From the NCBI GenBank assembly GCA_028386065.3, contig JAKUCV010001913.1, positions 1 to 64,000 on the forward strand: a stretch of 64,000 nucleotides of DNA, read 5' to 3'. A program made the position numbers and the translations under genes. This document shows, piece by piece, positions 23,076 through 35,329 of this stretch. The notes beneath the pieces were generated by a model. It was given only the letters and a program-made list of their open reading frames with translations, made no database searches and was not told where the DNA came from. This DNA is from Turnera subulata. Taxonomy: Eukaryota; Streptophyta; Magnoliopsida; Malpighiales; Passifloraceae. Position 1 is the first letter of the stretch; each line of letters starts with the position of its first letter.

Positions 23076-24905
23076 TTACATAGCCAGGGAACCAGACAAG
23101 TCCCACAGAACAGAGCTTAAACAACCTACCGGCACCTGTGAGTAATATGTAATACCACTAGACAAGGACAAACCATGCTTTGCAAGCCAATCTGCCACGT
23201 GATTGGCATCCTGGTAAACATGTGTAAGCTGAACCTCCCATGGAAGCTGCAGCAGCTCCTGCACTGAACGCATCAAAGCCGTGCTACGCCGGGCCCGCGG
23301 TGTGGACATGTGCAAATTACGAATGGCTTCTAAAGAGTCCATCTCCAGAATCACACGCTGGTAACCAAGAACATGGGCCAGCCGTAGACCATAAAACAAA
23401 CCCCATAACTCTGCATTAAGCACAGAACACACACCAAGATTGCAAGAGAAACCATGCAACCATTCACCTGCAGCCCCTCGTAACACCCCGTCTGCAGCTG
23501 CTACACCGGAATGGAGGCGGACAGCCCCATCGGTATTCAGCTTTACCCAACCCAACCCCGGAGCACCCCACCTCACAACCGGCCTGCTCCCAGAGGTAGC
23601 CACAACTTGTTGGGCAGCTATGGAGTGCAAGACCTCATAACAATAAGACTTAATGAAAGCCATTGGATTGAAGGGAGGTCCAACATGAGAAAATACCTGC
23701 TCATTACGCCACAACCAGAGGCGCCAACAAGCAAGACCAAAGCACAAACGCCACGGCACATCACCCCAAACCTTAAAATCCAAAGACAAATTGGTGGCCA
23801 TCCAAGCACGAATACAACTCGTAGCAAAGAACCCCGAGGGGAGAACCGGCGACAAAGCACACCACAAAGTCGTTGCCAGCGGGCAGTCACGTAATACATG
23901 CAAGGTAGTCTCTGTCGAGACAGAACAAAGAGAGCAAGTAGGGGTAGAAGCAAGATGGCGAACATACCGGCGATGATTAGTAAGCAAATACTCATGTACC
24001 GCCAACCAAAGATAGGTCCGCACCCGTTGAGGCCCCGGACAACTCCAAATGGCTGCCCAAACCGAGTCGTCTACAGAAACCGCCGTCTCCATTACAGCAA
24101 AATAGGCTGAACGTGTAGTGAACTGCCCTGATGCCGTATGGCGCCAATACACCACATCCTCCCCAGCAGCTGCCCTTGGAGGCGGTATCCCCACAACCTT
24201 CAGCACAACAAAAGGAGGCAAGAGATGTTGAAAACGGGACCAATCCCAGTGTCCGGATGGAAGGATAAAATCAGCCACCTGTCGGCCCACATCCTCTGCT
24301 GGTATAGGAGCCAACGCCACATTCACCAGCGGCCCAACATCCTCCACCCACGCATCCTCCCAGAAACGGACAGTACGGCCATCTCCAACAGCCCACTCTA
24401 AACTTTGATATACCAAAGGCCAGACACGAGAGATGCCTCGCCACAAAGCTGAAGAGGAACCGTAGACAATAGACTCAGGTACTGCCACCTGGTGGGCCAA
24501 ATACTTTGCACGAAGAACCCGCACCCAAAGAGAATCCGGGGAGGAAACCAGCCCCCACCCTAACTTAGCCAACAAAGCATGGTTCTGCCCCACCAAGCTA
24601 CGCAACCCGAGGCCACCATGCCTCTTTGGAGTGCACACAAGATGCCAAGGAGCCAAATGAATCTTCCTAGCCCCAAGGGTTGAACCCCAGATAAACCCTC
24701 TGCTCAACCGATCCAAACCCTGAATAATAGAAGTTGGGAGAAGCACCGTCTGCATAGTGAACATCGGAAGAGAAGAGAGCACAGATTGGGTCAAAGTAAC
24801 CCGACCCGCAAAAGACAAAACATGGGACTGCCAGGAAGCCAAACGACGGGAAACCCGGTCCAAAACACCGATATAAGTTTGTCGAGAAACACGAATGATG
24901 ACACA
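23076..24905 (-). pseudogene. LINE ORF2 C-terminal part: RT end, zf-RVT, RNase H
   Basis: The frame opens at the deletion junction with the end of the RT (LDRVSRRLASWQ, SFAGRVTLTQSVLSSLP, RGFIWG), followed by a zinc-binding zf-RVT region (PTCSLCS ... HVLRDC). The C-terminus is an RNase H domain with LNTDGAV, AELWGL, EMDSLEAI and HVADWLAK, so the four acidic residues D-E-D-D are kept. About 600 residues are open without a stop, which points to a recent insertion. It lacks the FADD-type RT catalytic centre and the endonuclease, so it cannot move on its own. Confidence 0.88.
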
Positions 24906-26362
24906 GGCTCGACAATAGGCTCATCAACCGGTGTCACAACACCGCCTTCCCTTACCATGGCATCCCGCCTCACTGACTGCTCACGAATAACTGTGCCCAG
25001 GACACTTTGTGGGCCCGTCGCCCTAGGTGATGAAACCCGGTGAGACGCCTCTTCAACTTCTGTCTCCTGAAACACCTGAGAATTAAAAACACTAAAGCGA
25101 GAACCAGTAGCAACCGGGGGTTGTTTAGGGGTCACCGCCTCCTGTCTGGGTCTACGGCGCACCCGTTGAGTCACATTCATCCATTCACCCGTCCCTGCAG
25201 GCTTAGGTGCTTGCCGAGACCCCGAACTGGCCTCCGCAGCATCCGCTGACCGTCGTATTGGGCAGGCCGACAAAGCATGACTCACACTCCCACAGTGATA
25301 GCATATAGCCGGTAAGCCCTCATAGGAAACCTTGAACTCATTATCACCAACCTCAACAATACCTCTTAGTGGCTTCTGTAAATCCACCTCGACTGCAACC
25401 CGAGCATATTTACCCCTAATAGCCTCCTTGGAATTGTCATCCACCTTCATCGCGCCACCCACCAAACTCCTTAAAGCATGTAAAACTTGTGAATTATACC
25501 AAGATGGCGGAAACTCAGCAAACCTGGCCCAGATTACAGCCTGTGACACCCTCCCCTCTGATGCTCGGAAGGAAGAATCCCATGGCTGCACCGACAAAGC
25601 ATGACCCATGATGACCGAAGGACCCTCAGCCAAAGCATGATAATAATCCTCCTCATAATCCATGCGCACCAAGTAAAAATCATTCTCTAAGTCCACAATT
25701 TTGATCGACCGCGTGGGTTTCCATAGTGCCTGTAAACGGGTGCACAAGGTGCGATACCCGATAGGTCGACCTAACAACTTCACCACCACTGCAAAATCCC
25801 ACCTCCTCTCTAGCCTCTCCTTGAATGCCTCAGAGAGACGAATCGCCGGACCATACTTTCCCGCCACGAACTTGATGTCCCCATCCTCACACTGCACCTC
25901 TTCGTCCAACACTTCAGTCACCACCGGCGTCTCCACACCAGCACGGCCCTCTGCCAAGATGTCCCAAAAGCTGAGGCGACCAGCAGTGGTATTCTGGCCT
26001 GCACCAGCAGTGGCGTTCTGTCCTGCTCCGGCAGAGGCTCCCGGCCCCATACCCTCCACAGTCGGGTCTGCAACGCCACCAGGAATAGGCTGCACGACCG
26101 GAGCCTTCACCCCTTCCACCGTGGTCGCGGCCTCCTCCTCCATCGGACTGCTAACAGCCGCAGCCCCCTGCGCAACTGTGCTCTTCTCCCACACCGCCGT
26201 GTTCGAGACCTCCTCCTCCATTGGCCTGATATCATCCGACGCCCCCGCCATCAGTCCGGTGACGGCAGCCTCCATCGGGTCAGTGTCAGTCTCAGTCCTT
26301 ATCCTCACCTTTTTGGTGGACCGATCGTCCTCCGTCACTCCCACGGCCTCCGCTGCATTCAT
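24900..26362 (-). pseudogene. LINE ORF1 (DUF4283 plus CCHC knuckle)
   Basis: Starts ATG at 26362. The N-terminal 150 residues are Ala/Glu/Val-rich. A DUF4283-like domain follows (WDFAVVVKLLGRPIGYRTL, LENDFYLVRMDYEEDY, QPWDSSF). Then comes a CCHC zinc knuckle, CYHCGSVSHALSAC, and a basic tail (RRRPRQE). This is the usual RNA-binding ORF1 of plant L1 elements. Beyond about residue 488 the frame reads out of phase into ORF2 sequence to a stop at 24791. Confidence 0.85.
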
Positions 26363-26492
26363 CGGGGAAGAAACCCCTGTTTTGCGATTTGGGTAATTTG
26401 AGAGTATACCACGCGCCTCACACGCTATTAGAAAAGTCTAATATATACATATTATTCAACTAGTTATTAGTTAATGTTAAAATCCAGTTTTT

Positions 26493-28547
26493 AAGACTTT
26501 GTTACTAATAGTGTGTTACTAACACATGTGGCATGTGCCAGACTATTATCTAATTAACTATTAAAAATCTTTTATATAGTATGTGGACATCATTATCTAA
26601 TTATATGCAAAATATTTCTCATTAACTCCTATTTATTTCGTGATATCTTTAATTCATATTTATTATGTTATATCTCCTCGATTTTTTTTCTAACTTTTTC
26701 TTCCAACTTTTCACTCATCATGCTTTCCATCATAATCTTATCATTAGCCTTTGTATAAACCCTAATCTTATGAATTCTAATCCCAAAATTGTCAATCCAA
26801 AACATTAATTCCTCAAAATTTGTAATGCCCTCGCTTAAGCATGACCGGCCAGGTACCGTGTGCACCTACATCTTGCCACAAGGCACCCCAAGGCCTATAT
26901 TCATTCTCACAGAAGCTAGTCGTCTTTGCCTAGTGGGATACTTACCAAAACATATGCGCAGCGTAAACGGAAGCTAACCCAAACAAAAGCAAAGGCAACA
27001 CCAATACTAAAAGTATCAAAACTCAATATCCATCATTTTAAAAAATTCTTGCTACAAGGGACACTATCTCTTAATCCAAGACATATTGCTTTAGTGTATA
27101 AATACAATAAAACAATGAAGGAGACCGACTCGGCTATACCCATCGACCTACTGCCCGCACACTCATTCTCGCACCTGCAAGGCAAGGGGAGATAAGGGGG
27201 GTGAATATAAAACTCAGCAAGTGAATAGGCAATGCAAGAAAGCAACTACAACTGCACACAGAGCTCGGCATGAGCAACACACAGTCATGCGGCACATAAA
27301 ATGGTGCAAATAATCAATCCCAGGCACTCACGCCCCAAAGCAATCCATCGTGTCCCAGACACGTACTGGTCTCATTTCCCCCCGACCAGCTAGGGTATGA
27401 TGCGCCCCAAGGCAGTCTATGCAGTTTGGTAGCATATACAGGTGTTACTCCTTAGCCCACAGCCCCACGTACGAGGCAAAATCGAGAAGTCACGGGAAGT
27501 GCGCGTGACTTGCTACCACAACTCACATAGCTCCCGGCGGACATTGTGTCGCACCTGTAACAAACCAAGCAGGCAATATCCTCCGCAAGGTTCCCCACGA
27601 GTAAGCCAAGTGATGTACTTCAGACCTACTTGCATGTCTTGGCAGCCCTGCACACATGCACGATCATATACCACTGCCCCATGTACGAGGCATAACTGAA
27701 TAGCCCACAATGTGCATATGGCTTGCTACCAAGGCACACACAGCGCCCCTCGTAGCACCACCCTTTGGCTAAGCGGATCCCATACTGCAATGACCTAACC
27801 TGTCAACAAGACCAAGCTGGCATTATCCTTCGCAATGTTCCATAACATGTATAAGGCACCCAGTGCCAATATCTCGTGGTGCACAAGGGTTATACAAGTG
27901 CCCACAAATCCCATGGTACGTGCAAGCCTCGCAAGCACTACCTCGTGCACCCAGTGCACCTCAACCAACTGGCCAGTGGTACCGCAATCACATACACAAT
28001 CATAACAAGGAAATACATGCCAATCAATAGCACAACAAGTGCAATGCAACCAAGCCAGCAAGGACAGCAGGTATGCCACAAGCATACAACACAATCATCA
28101 TGCACCCACAACTCACAATGCACTACAATCATGCACAATTAACCAACAAAAGTCGATTAGCCATGATTAGGCCTCAATAGATAATTAAACAACAATAGCC
28201 AGCACTGGCCAGCAAGTAAATCACACACATAATGACACACAATCAGCATGTATAATGGCTTTCCGCCTAACAAAGGGTGCACTAGCAATCACTACCCGCA
28301 TAAACCCATTTACTTACCATCACCTAGGCATCCCTAGGCCAATTCCTTCCTTTTGAAACCATTAGGTGTATTGGGCCTTAGTCCCCTGTAAACACCTACA
28401 AATACACATAACAATCAGATCACAACAACCAAACTATATCAAACACAACCCAACTACACAACACTTATCTTTTCCTAATTCGGGCAGAAACTGTCCTGCA
28501 CCAACAGCGACTTCAACCAGTAATACAAAGCTCTTAAGGGCAGAACC
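26493..28547. other. Unassigned repeat-like region, left of the Copia insertion
   Basis: No gene seen. From about 26822 it reads TGTAATGCCCTCG, reminiscent of a chromovirus LTR start, but I could not find a matching end or duplication. Two imperfect repeats lie about 210-240 bp apart: GTACGAGGCA...GACTTGCTACCA at 27470 and GTACGAGGCA...GGCTTGCTACCA at 27680, each followed by an ACCTGT...CCAAGC...GCAA-GTTCC block (27557 and 27798). Since the Copia element carries a GAACC duplication, 28547 was originally continuous with 49702. Confidence 0.45.
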
Positions 28548-29145
28548 TGTTGGCCCAGAAAAGGCTAAGAAGGGGGGGTTGAATTAGCTTTTTTCTCTTT
28601 TTTGGATTTTCTGTGATTTGGCTCGACACAGAAGCCAAATGTGAAACTTGAATGAAATGCGAAGAAGAATGTAGGAAAGCAAAGAACACAGATAATTTAT
28701 AGTGGTTCCCCACTCAGGAGTACATACACTACCTAAAGGTCCCCCCTTTAGGATTTCTAAACTATCCACCAATTTGGCTTGCCAAATAACCTATGGTACA
28801 CAAGTTTTTGCGGGCTGAAATCGCTAAACCTAACCCAAAGCTGAACTTAGCTTTGTCTACCCAACAAGATTATCCCCAAATCCTGCTGATTACAACCTTT
28901 CCCAAGGCAAAGCTTGAGGAGTGACTCACTCAAGAAGTTACACAAATTAAGCACAAGAATATCTCTCAATGTAAGCTCTTTTCTCAACTTAGAATCTCTT
29001 GAATAGCTAGGTTAATTTGCAGTGAGGCTTAAATCCTCTATTTATAGATTCTAAGGATGGGGAGGAGTGTCTTCCAATGGCTAGATTGCTTCCAAGTGAC
29101 GCACAAGTTGACTTCCTTCTTTAATTAAGAACTGTCAACATTTGG

Positions 29146-29637
29146 TGTAACGTCCCGGCTTGTCGACTGTCACTATAGACCAACACGGGACCTTTCCAAC
29201 ATGCTTTGTCCTCACTCGCATGTTTCCACGGAAAACTTCCCAGGGTCACCCATCCTAGAACTGCTCCAAGTCAAGCATGTTTAACTTTAGAGTTTTTTTA
29301 GAATGAGCACCAAAAAGGTAGGTGCACCTTGTTGATATAGTTAGTACCCATCAAACCATTTAAACTATTCTCGATCGTACAGTCCCATACCTGTACAACC
29401 TCGAAATCACTTCATTTGAGCTATTCTTAATTATACAGTCCCATACCCGTATAATTACGAAATCGCTCCAACTGTGCAGCCCCATCCCTACACAGTCTCA
29501 GGATCTCTCCTATTCCGGTGTGGATTCGGTTCATTCATGTGCCCCTCCGTCTAAAGCCTGCTGGAAGCCGCTCCTTATCCATGATCATTCCAGCACCGGC
29601 GTATACTTCCCGGCCTCATTGACCCCGGGGTGTCACA
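29146..29637 (-). mobile_element. Cassandra-type LTR (5S rRNA-derived TRIM), TSD TTTGG
   Basis: On the minus strand it starts TGTGACACCCCGG and ends GACGTTACA; TTTGG flanks it at 29141-29145 and 29638-29642. It is absent from the partner LTR, which proves insertion. It contains a 5S rRNA-like stretch at about 29215-29329 with an A-box-like AAGTTAAACATGCTTGA (29272-29288) and a C-box-like AGGATGGGTGACCC (29243-29256). Cassandra elements are defined by such a 5S sequence in their LTR. The size and the single copy suggest a solo LTR. Confidence 0.88.
29215..29329 (-). ncRNA. 5S rRNA-like sequence within the Cassandra LTR
   Basis: The 3' half aligns well by eye with plant 5S rRNA (GTTAA-CATGCTTG, then TAGGATGGGTGACC, then TGGGAAGT). 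The 5' half is weak (GGTGCACC... in place of GGTGCGATC...). The internal pol III promoter boxes are largely kept. It is not a functional 5S gene; the flanks are those of a TRIM element. Confidence 0.75.
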
Positions 29638-30088
29638 TTTGGCTGTTGGCTGAACCATAACTGGTAATTACTTGGGCAGAAATTGTTCTTCAATCTCCAA
29701 AAATGGAAATGAGGACCACCAGCTCTTTGATGGCATGAAAGAGGGTGTGAGGACCATTTTTCTGACCGTTATTTGACTTTTGGAGGCCAAGTAAATCCGT
29801 TGTTTTAATTGCACAAAAGTCAGCTACTTTTCGGGACCACTTCTCCAACTGCTCAGATAGTGACATTTTGGTTCGATGGAAAAGCCACGCTGAAGCCAAA
29901 TCTTCATGGTATTTGGTTTCTGCCAGAAACCAAATCTGCAAATGCTTAAAACACACAAGGGCTTTCCATACTGTTTGTTAATCATCAAAATAATAATGTA
30001 GCCATTGAATAATCATCAGAAATATACCAAACAAGATTAGTCCTAATTAATTACTTAATTAAGTGCTTAACATATGTTTAGGCTAACA

Positions 30089-30867
30089 ATCTCTCCCTTT
30101 TTTATGATGACAAACATGTTGTCTATTTTCCATTAAAAACAGTGGTTAGAAATAATTTAACCGGATAAGCAAAACTCCCCCTCTTTTAAAGCATATTTCG
30201 AGAAAATTTTAACGCATTCATTTGGCTCGATTTTTCAGCCAAATGCTCCCCTTGCGTATATGCATCGTATACTAAAAATGCTAAAGGCTTTTAGCCAATA
30301 GCTCCCCTTGCATAAGAGCACAGTATACAAGTTTCTCTTGTATGATTTCATACACAAATTTCATACAAGTATCCCTGCAAAGAAATTTTCAACATAACAT
30401 TTGGCTTGACCATCAACCATATATATCATCGATTAACAACATTATAAGCACATAAGTATTTCCTGCAATAATTATTTGGCTTTCACATCAGCCAAATCTA
30501 TCAACATTATAAGCTCATTACATTTGGCTGTCTCACAGAGCCAAGTGTTTGTTCCCTGCAAAAAAATCACATACACAAGGTATCGCACAATATATTGCAG
30601 CAGCAGTAGAACAAATAACAATCACATAAGAACAAATAACAATCACATAACAACATTTATCTCCCCCTTTTGACATCAGTAAAAACAAATAAGATCCAAA
30701 GGAGATAATTGATAGCATCATAAAAACTAAAAATAAAGCCAAATATTTCGACTTACAAACCAAATATGAGCAGTAGTAATAAAAGAGTACTTATGCAGAA
30801 ATAGAAATAAAAAGAGTACTTATGGAGAATGCAATGCATGACCTAAAGCATCAGATCTGTTGGAGCG
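30089..30867 (-). other. PPT and 3' untranslated region of the SIRE-like Copia element, with hairpins
   Basis: The PPT lies next to the LTR, with TTTGTCATCAT upstream. Hairpins: ATTTGGCT/AGCCAAAT at 30220-30244 and 30474-30497, and CATTTGGCT/AGCCAAGTG at 30521-30547. No coding sequence. A 20-base direct repeat (AACAAATAACAATCACATAA) lies near 30609-30650. Confidence 0.7.
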
Positions 30868-33477
30868 TCATTCATCATCAGAATCATCTTTAGAGAAGGC
30901 TACAGAGATTTGGTTGAGCTTTTCAAAGATTTTCTTCTGAGACTTCTTCATTTGGCTGCGGATAGAACTGACTTCATCTTTTAGCTCACTGATCTCTCCC
31001 TTGAGAGTAGTCACTTGCTCTGACACATCACCAATCTTCAAATCCTTTCTAGCAGATTTGGTCACAGAATACTCACCATCAGGATTTGGCTTGATAGACA
31101 TTTTAGCCAAAGTATCAGAATTGATCTTCTTGAGGACAATTGGCTTATTAGCAAGAGTAGGAGTAATCTTTAATTTCTTGGCCAAAAGAGTGATCAGAGA
31201 ACCATGAGAATGCTCTTTGTAAAGGGCCATGTGATGAAGGATGAGAGTACCAAAGCATATAGAAGATTTTTTTATGAGGCACGCCAGATTCCGTTGATCA
31301 AGTTTCCTGATCACTGTCCGAGAATTCTTTCTAGGCATGATAACCCGAGTCAATGTATACATCAGAGCTCTGTCTCTTAGTTTCAAACTTTTGTAATGTC
31401 CATACTCAAGGCTATTAAAGAAAATCTGGTTCTGCTTGGAGTGACATGGAGTTTTAGGAATGTTAATTGGAGTCCCGGATGCTAAATCATACAATCTAAT
31501 CTTCTTTGGCTTGATGTTCAGCACTTCACAGATTAACTCGGTTGTCACCTTGATCTTCTTCCCTTTGATTGTTGTCTTGATGCACTCAACTAACCCCTTA
31601 TTTCCATACTCAACAGTCAAATTGTCATAGAAGTCCTTCATGGGAACCTCGTACCCTTGTATCTTCAAAGTGGCTAAATTCTCAAGAGTGGCATCCTTCA
31701 GCAGTTTTGTTACTCCATTGGCTTCAAAATCATCAAGCTCCATTGTATAGGTTGGAGTATGAGTAAAGTACTTCTTTTTAGCCTCTTTCTTGAAACCCGA
31801 CTTGGACAGATTCTTCAATTTTCTTTTGGCTGGTGTAGGAGTGGTTTCTTCTTCTCTCTCTGACTCCTCATCCTTTTTTTCATCGAGTTCAGCCTTATCA
31901 GACTCTTCATCATCTTCTTCTTCCTTGTCCTCATCTTCATCACTGTTATCCTCATCTTCATCTTTCTCTAATTCCTTCTCGCTTCTCTCCTCTTTATCAC
32001 TATCATTTGGCTCGTCATCACTCTGCTTGGTTCCACAGCTTTCTTGCTCTTCAACTTCTCGCTTCCTCTTATTGGAGTCTTCATGGATAGGTGAGTTCTC
32101 ACTATGGTTCTCATCATCATCAGAATCCACCTCAACAACCTTCTCTCCAAGCTTCTTTCCTCCTCTTCCAAACACTGTCTTCACACGAGTGCTTGGCCTG
32201 ACATGTCGAGATACTTGAGTGGTTGGAGTATGAGCCAAATGTTTTGGCATCTTCGGCTTTGGCGCATCAGATTTTTTTTTGGAACTCTCTGCCTCCTTCT
32301 CCTATTCAGTGCTCGGATTGACCTTCTCAGTGACGGATTTCGTCTCAGGTTGAGCCAATTCTCCTTCTAGCAGCAAGCTTTCATCTTTCTCTTCATTCAG
32401 GTCTTCCATTGGTTTTTCTTCGATAGATTTGGCCTTTTCATCAGTCTAGCCCAAATCTTCCTTCACTTCTTCACCAATCTGTTTGGCCACTTCCTTTGCA
32501 ATCTCAGCAACATGTACCAAATCATCTGTTGCATCCTTGTCTTTTTCGGAAATGGGAATCCCAGTTGGGATTGTATCAACATTCTCAGCAGCCTTGCTCT
32601 TCTCTGTCTCATCAGTCGTCTTCTGTTCTCCGAATTTGGCTTCTTCATCAGCCAAGTGCTGTTCTTCTACAGGAGTACTGGATTTGGCTCGCACAGCAGC
32701 CAAATCTTCTTCTTTAGTATTTTTAATATGAACCAGGACACCACCCAGTTCCTTCATCTTCTCCTCACAGAATTCCTCTGCATCTTTTCCCAGAGGAGGT
32801 ACAAGTGACCTCACAAAAGCAGCAATCAAATTGGTTTTGGCTTTTGAAGAGCCAGAACCCTCATCAATACCCAAAGGCTTAACCTTTTCACTCAATTCAG
32901 CCAATTTCTCTTCAGCACAGTCAGATTTGGCTTTTGCCAAGCCAGAACCCTCCCAGCACAATCAACTTTATCTACAAACTTAATCTTATCACTAGATTTC
33001 TCAGCACTCATGACAGTACTATCGACTACAGCATTCCTAACATCAGATTGAGTTTCAATCGATCCTATCAGAGTCTTATCAGCAACATATACCTCTCCAG
33101 AGCTTGAAACTCGAACACTAAAAGGTTCAGAGGTTAAACTACACATTTCAAAGATGTTCCCTGGTGGTGCTTCTTCAAGGTTGAATGCATGCACCTTGGA
33201 ATCAGATTCTTCTCCTGGAGGCGCCATGGCTTCTTGGGTCTGAGTCCCATGTTTGAGTTTCTCGATTTGAACAACTGCCTCTCTTTCTGGTGAAGTGAAA
33301 TCAGGACTTGCTTTCTCTTCTTTCTCCTTGCCCTTTTTCTTCTCTGGTGTTGTGGTCTTCTTGAATACCAGTTTTACAACAGCAGCCTTGATTCTCCCTT
33401 TTGGAAGGTGCTTGAGGTTTCGGTGGTTTTTGTTTCGAGGGTGTCTCCTTGATATTTTTCCCTTTGTTTGTTCTCAT
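30868..33477 (-). pseudogene. Third ORF of the SIRE-like Copia element (acidic, plant transposon-protein-like)
   Basis: The C-terminal 460 residues (32250-30868) are one open frame: basic N-terminus, a long Glu/Asp/Lys/Ser-rich acidic stretch, then a globular part with MELDDFEANGVTKLL, KGKKIKVTTELICEVLNIKP, YTLTRVIMPRKNSRTVI and HGSLITLLAKKLKI, and a coiled-coil-like tail (SEQVTTLKGEISELKDEVSSI). The upstream part (33477-32260) is Lys/Glu-rich and broken by frameshifts near 33400 and 32930 and stops near 32446. It matches the + strand ORF at 627-6145 in order and motifs. No signal peptide or membrane helix is obvious, so calling it an envelope would rest on position alone. Hairpins of the ATTTGGCT/AGCCAAAT type lie inside it at 32634-32657 and 32681-32706. 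Confidence 0.75.
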
Positions 33478-34014
33478 AATGGTAAGTATTTAGGGTTAGA
33501 GGTATTTGTGTTTCAGAGAAAAACTGAAAAGGGAAGTTGAGGAGAAGGTGGGTAATGGTGGAGAGAGAGATAATCACGGGTTTTTAAAACCTGAAGTGGT
33601 CCAACTACCATAAATGAACCACTTGCTTTTCAGTTATTCCTTTTTCCTTTTTGACAGATGTGGGACACCACATATAGCCGTTGCATCAGATGTTGTCTAG
33701 TTGACTTTGCACTCTCTCTCTTTTTTTTATTAACCGCTGCCTTTTGTCTGGATAGTAGGTTTTGGCTCATCCAGGAACCAAATACTGCACTCTTTCTCCT
33801 TGATGCCTTTGATGATTAGATGACAGCCACGATATGTCCTCATATGCTCATATACTTAGTGCAGGTGTGAAATGTGTGACAATTGTATATATTCTAAGTC
33901 CATATGTGTGCAATATGTTAAGATATGCATGAACACATAAAAACCAAATGTGGAGCCAAATCAGAATACTTATGATATATTGCAAATAACAAGCTCGAGT
34001 CTGATTTTGGTGAA
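33478..34014 (-). other. Spacer between RNase H and third ORF
   Basis: No coding sequence; contains GA/CT-rich stretches and a T-run. Positional equivalent of 330-626. Confidence 0.5.
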
Positions 34015-35329
34015 CTAATCTTCCTTTAATGGTTTGGTAAAGATATCATCCAGTTGATTCTCAGTTGTCACAAACTCAATGGCCACATCCTTCTTCAACA
34101 CATGGTCTCGAATAAAATGATGTCTCACTTCAATATGTCTGGTTCGAGAGTGTTGCACCGGATTCTTAGTTAGATTGATGGCACTTGAGCTGTCACAAAA
34201 GATAGGAACACACTTGAAAGTTAGTCCATAATCAGCAAGTGTTTGTTTCATCCAAAGCACTTGTGCACAACATGCACCAGCTGCTACATATTCAGCCTCG
34301 GTCATGGAAGTAGCAACTGAATTTTGCTTTTTACTTGACCAAGATACAAGTGATTGTCCAAGTAATTGACAAGTACCACTTGTACTTTTTCTATCAAGAG
34401 TGCACTTGCCTCTGAGTAGCTTGTTAGTTTAAAAGAGTTCACATTAGGATACCACAAGCCTAAAGATGATGTTCCTTTTAAGTACTTGAAGATGCGCTTG
34501 ATAGCTTTAAGATGAGATTCTTTTGGGCATGATTGAATTCTAGCACACAAGCAAACACTATACATAATGTCTGGTCCTGTAGCTATAAGGTAAAGAAGAC
34601 TACCTATCATGCCTCTATATAATTTCACATCAACATCCTTACCATTCTCATCCTTGTTAAGCTTGTTACTAGTGCTCATTGGTGTCGGACTAGTTTTGGC
34701 TTCTGATTAGCCAAATCTTTTCAGCAGCTCTCATGTACCATTGAGTTGCTTGACTTGAAAACCCAAGAAGAAATTTAATTCTCCCATCATGCTCATTTCA
34801 AACTCACTGTGCATAAGCTTTTCAAACTCTTGACAAAGAGATTCATTAGTGGCACCAAATAAAATGTCATCAACATATATTTGCACAATAATGATATCAT
34901 CTTTATTTGATTTCACAAATAAAGTTGAATCTACCTTTCCTCTTGTAAAGTAATGTGAAATCAGATATGAGCTTAATCTATCATACCAAGCCCTAGGTGC
35001 TTGTTTAAGACCATATAATACCTTTTTCAACTTGGAAACATGTTGTGGATGCTCATGGTTTTCAAATCCTGGAAGTTGTTCTACATATACTTCTTCCATG
35101 ATATATCTATTTAAAAAAGCACTTTTGACATCCATTTGATAGAGTTTTAAAGAATTAAACGATGCAAATGCAAGCAACATGCGAATGGATTCAAGTCTAG
35201 CTACTGATGCAAAGGTCTCTTCATAATCAATACCTTCCTCTTGATTGTATCCTTGTGCAACAAATCGGGCTTTGTTCCTTACCACAGTTCCTGATTCATC
35301 AAGTTTGTTCCTAAAGACCCATTTGGTTC
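34015..35329 (-). pseudogene. Copia RT C-terminal part and RNase H
   Basis: RT: VRNKARFVAQGYNQEEGIDYEETFA, MDVKSAFLN and the catalytic YVDDI, then LKQAPRAWY (35285-34731). The connection (34679-34302) has stops and a frameshift. RNase H: MTEAEYVAAGA, FCDSSSAI, RTRHIEVRHHFIRD (34305-34015). The frame is broken near 34730 and 34300. The Athila-like insertion at 35330 separates it from integrase. A TTTGGCT/AGCCAAA hairpin is at 34695-34715. Confidence 0.9.

Larger units (their letters stand above)
23044..26474 (-). mobile_element. Plant L1-type LINE with large internal deletion
   Basis: The 3' end on the minus strand is a poly(A) run (Ts at 23039-23053). The target duplication TGTTAAAATCCAGTTTTT lies at 23026-23043 and 26475-26492, long and variable as usual for LINEs. 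ORF1 (26362 to about 24900) is followed at once by the last part of ORF2, so the endonuclease and most of the RT are missing. The deletion junction lies near 24890-24905. At 3.4 kb it is roughly half of a full plant L1. It lies tail-to-tail with G6PDH. Confidence 0.9.
28548..30088 (-). repeat. 3' LTR of the SIRE-like Copia element, with Cassandra insert
   Basis: TGTTGG ... GCTAACA on the + strand. About 1044 bp once the 492-bp insert and its duplication are removed, matching the 1057-bp partner. The minus-strand TATAAATA is at 29039-29046. Hairpins: 28616-28640, 28772-28787 (ATTTGGC-TT-GCCAAAT) and 29911-29935 (ATTTGGTTTCT-GCC-AGAAACCAAAT). Confidence 0.92.

Noticed and set aside
29215..29329. 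Functional 5S rRNA gene
   Set aside because: The 5' half is degenerate and the sequence sits inside a TG...CA element with its own target duplication.
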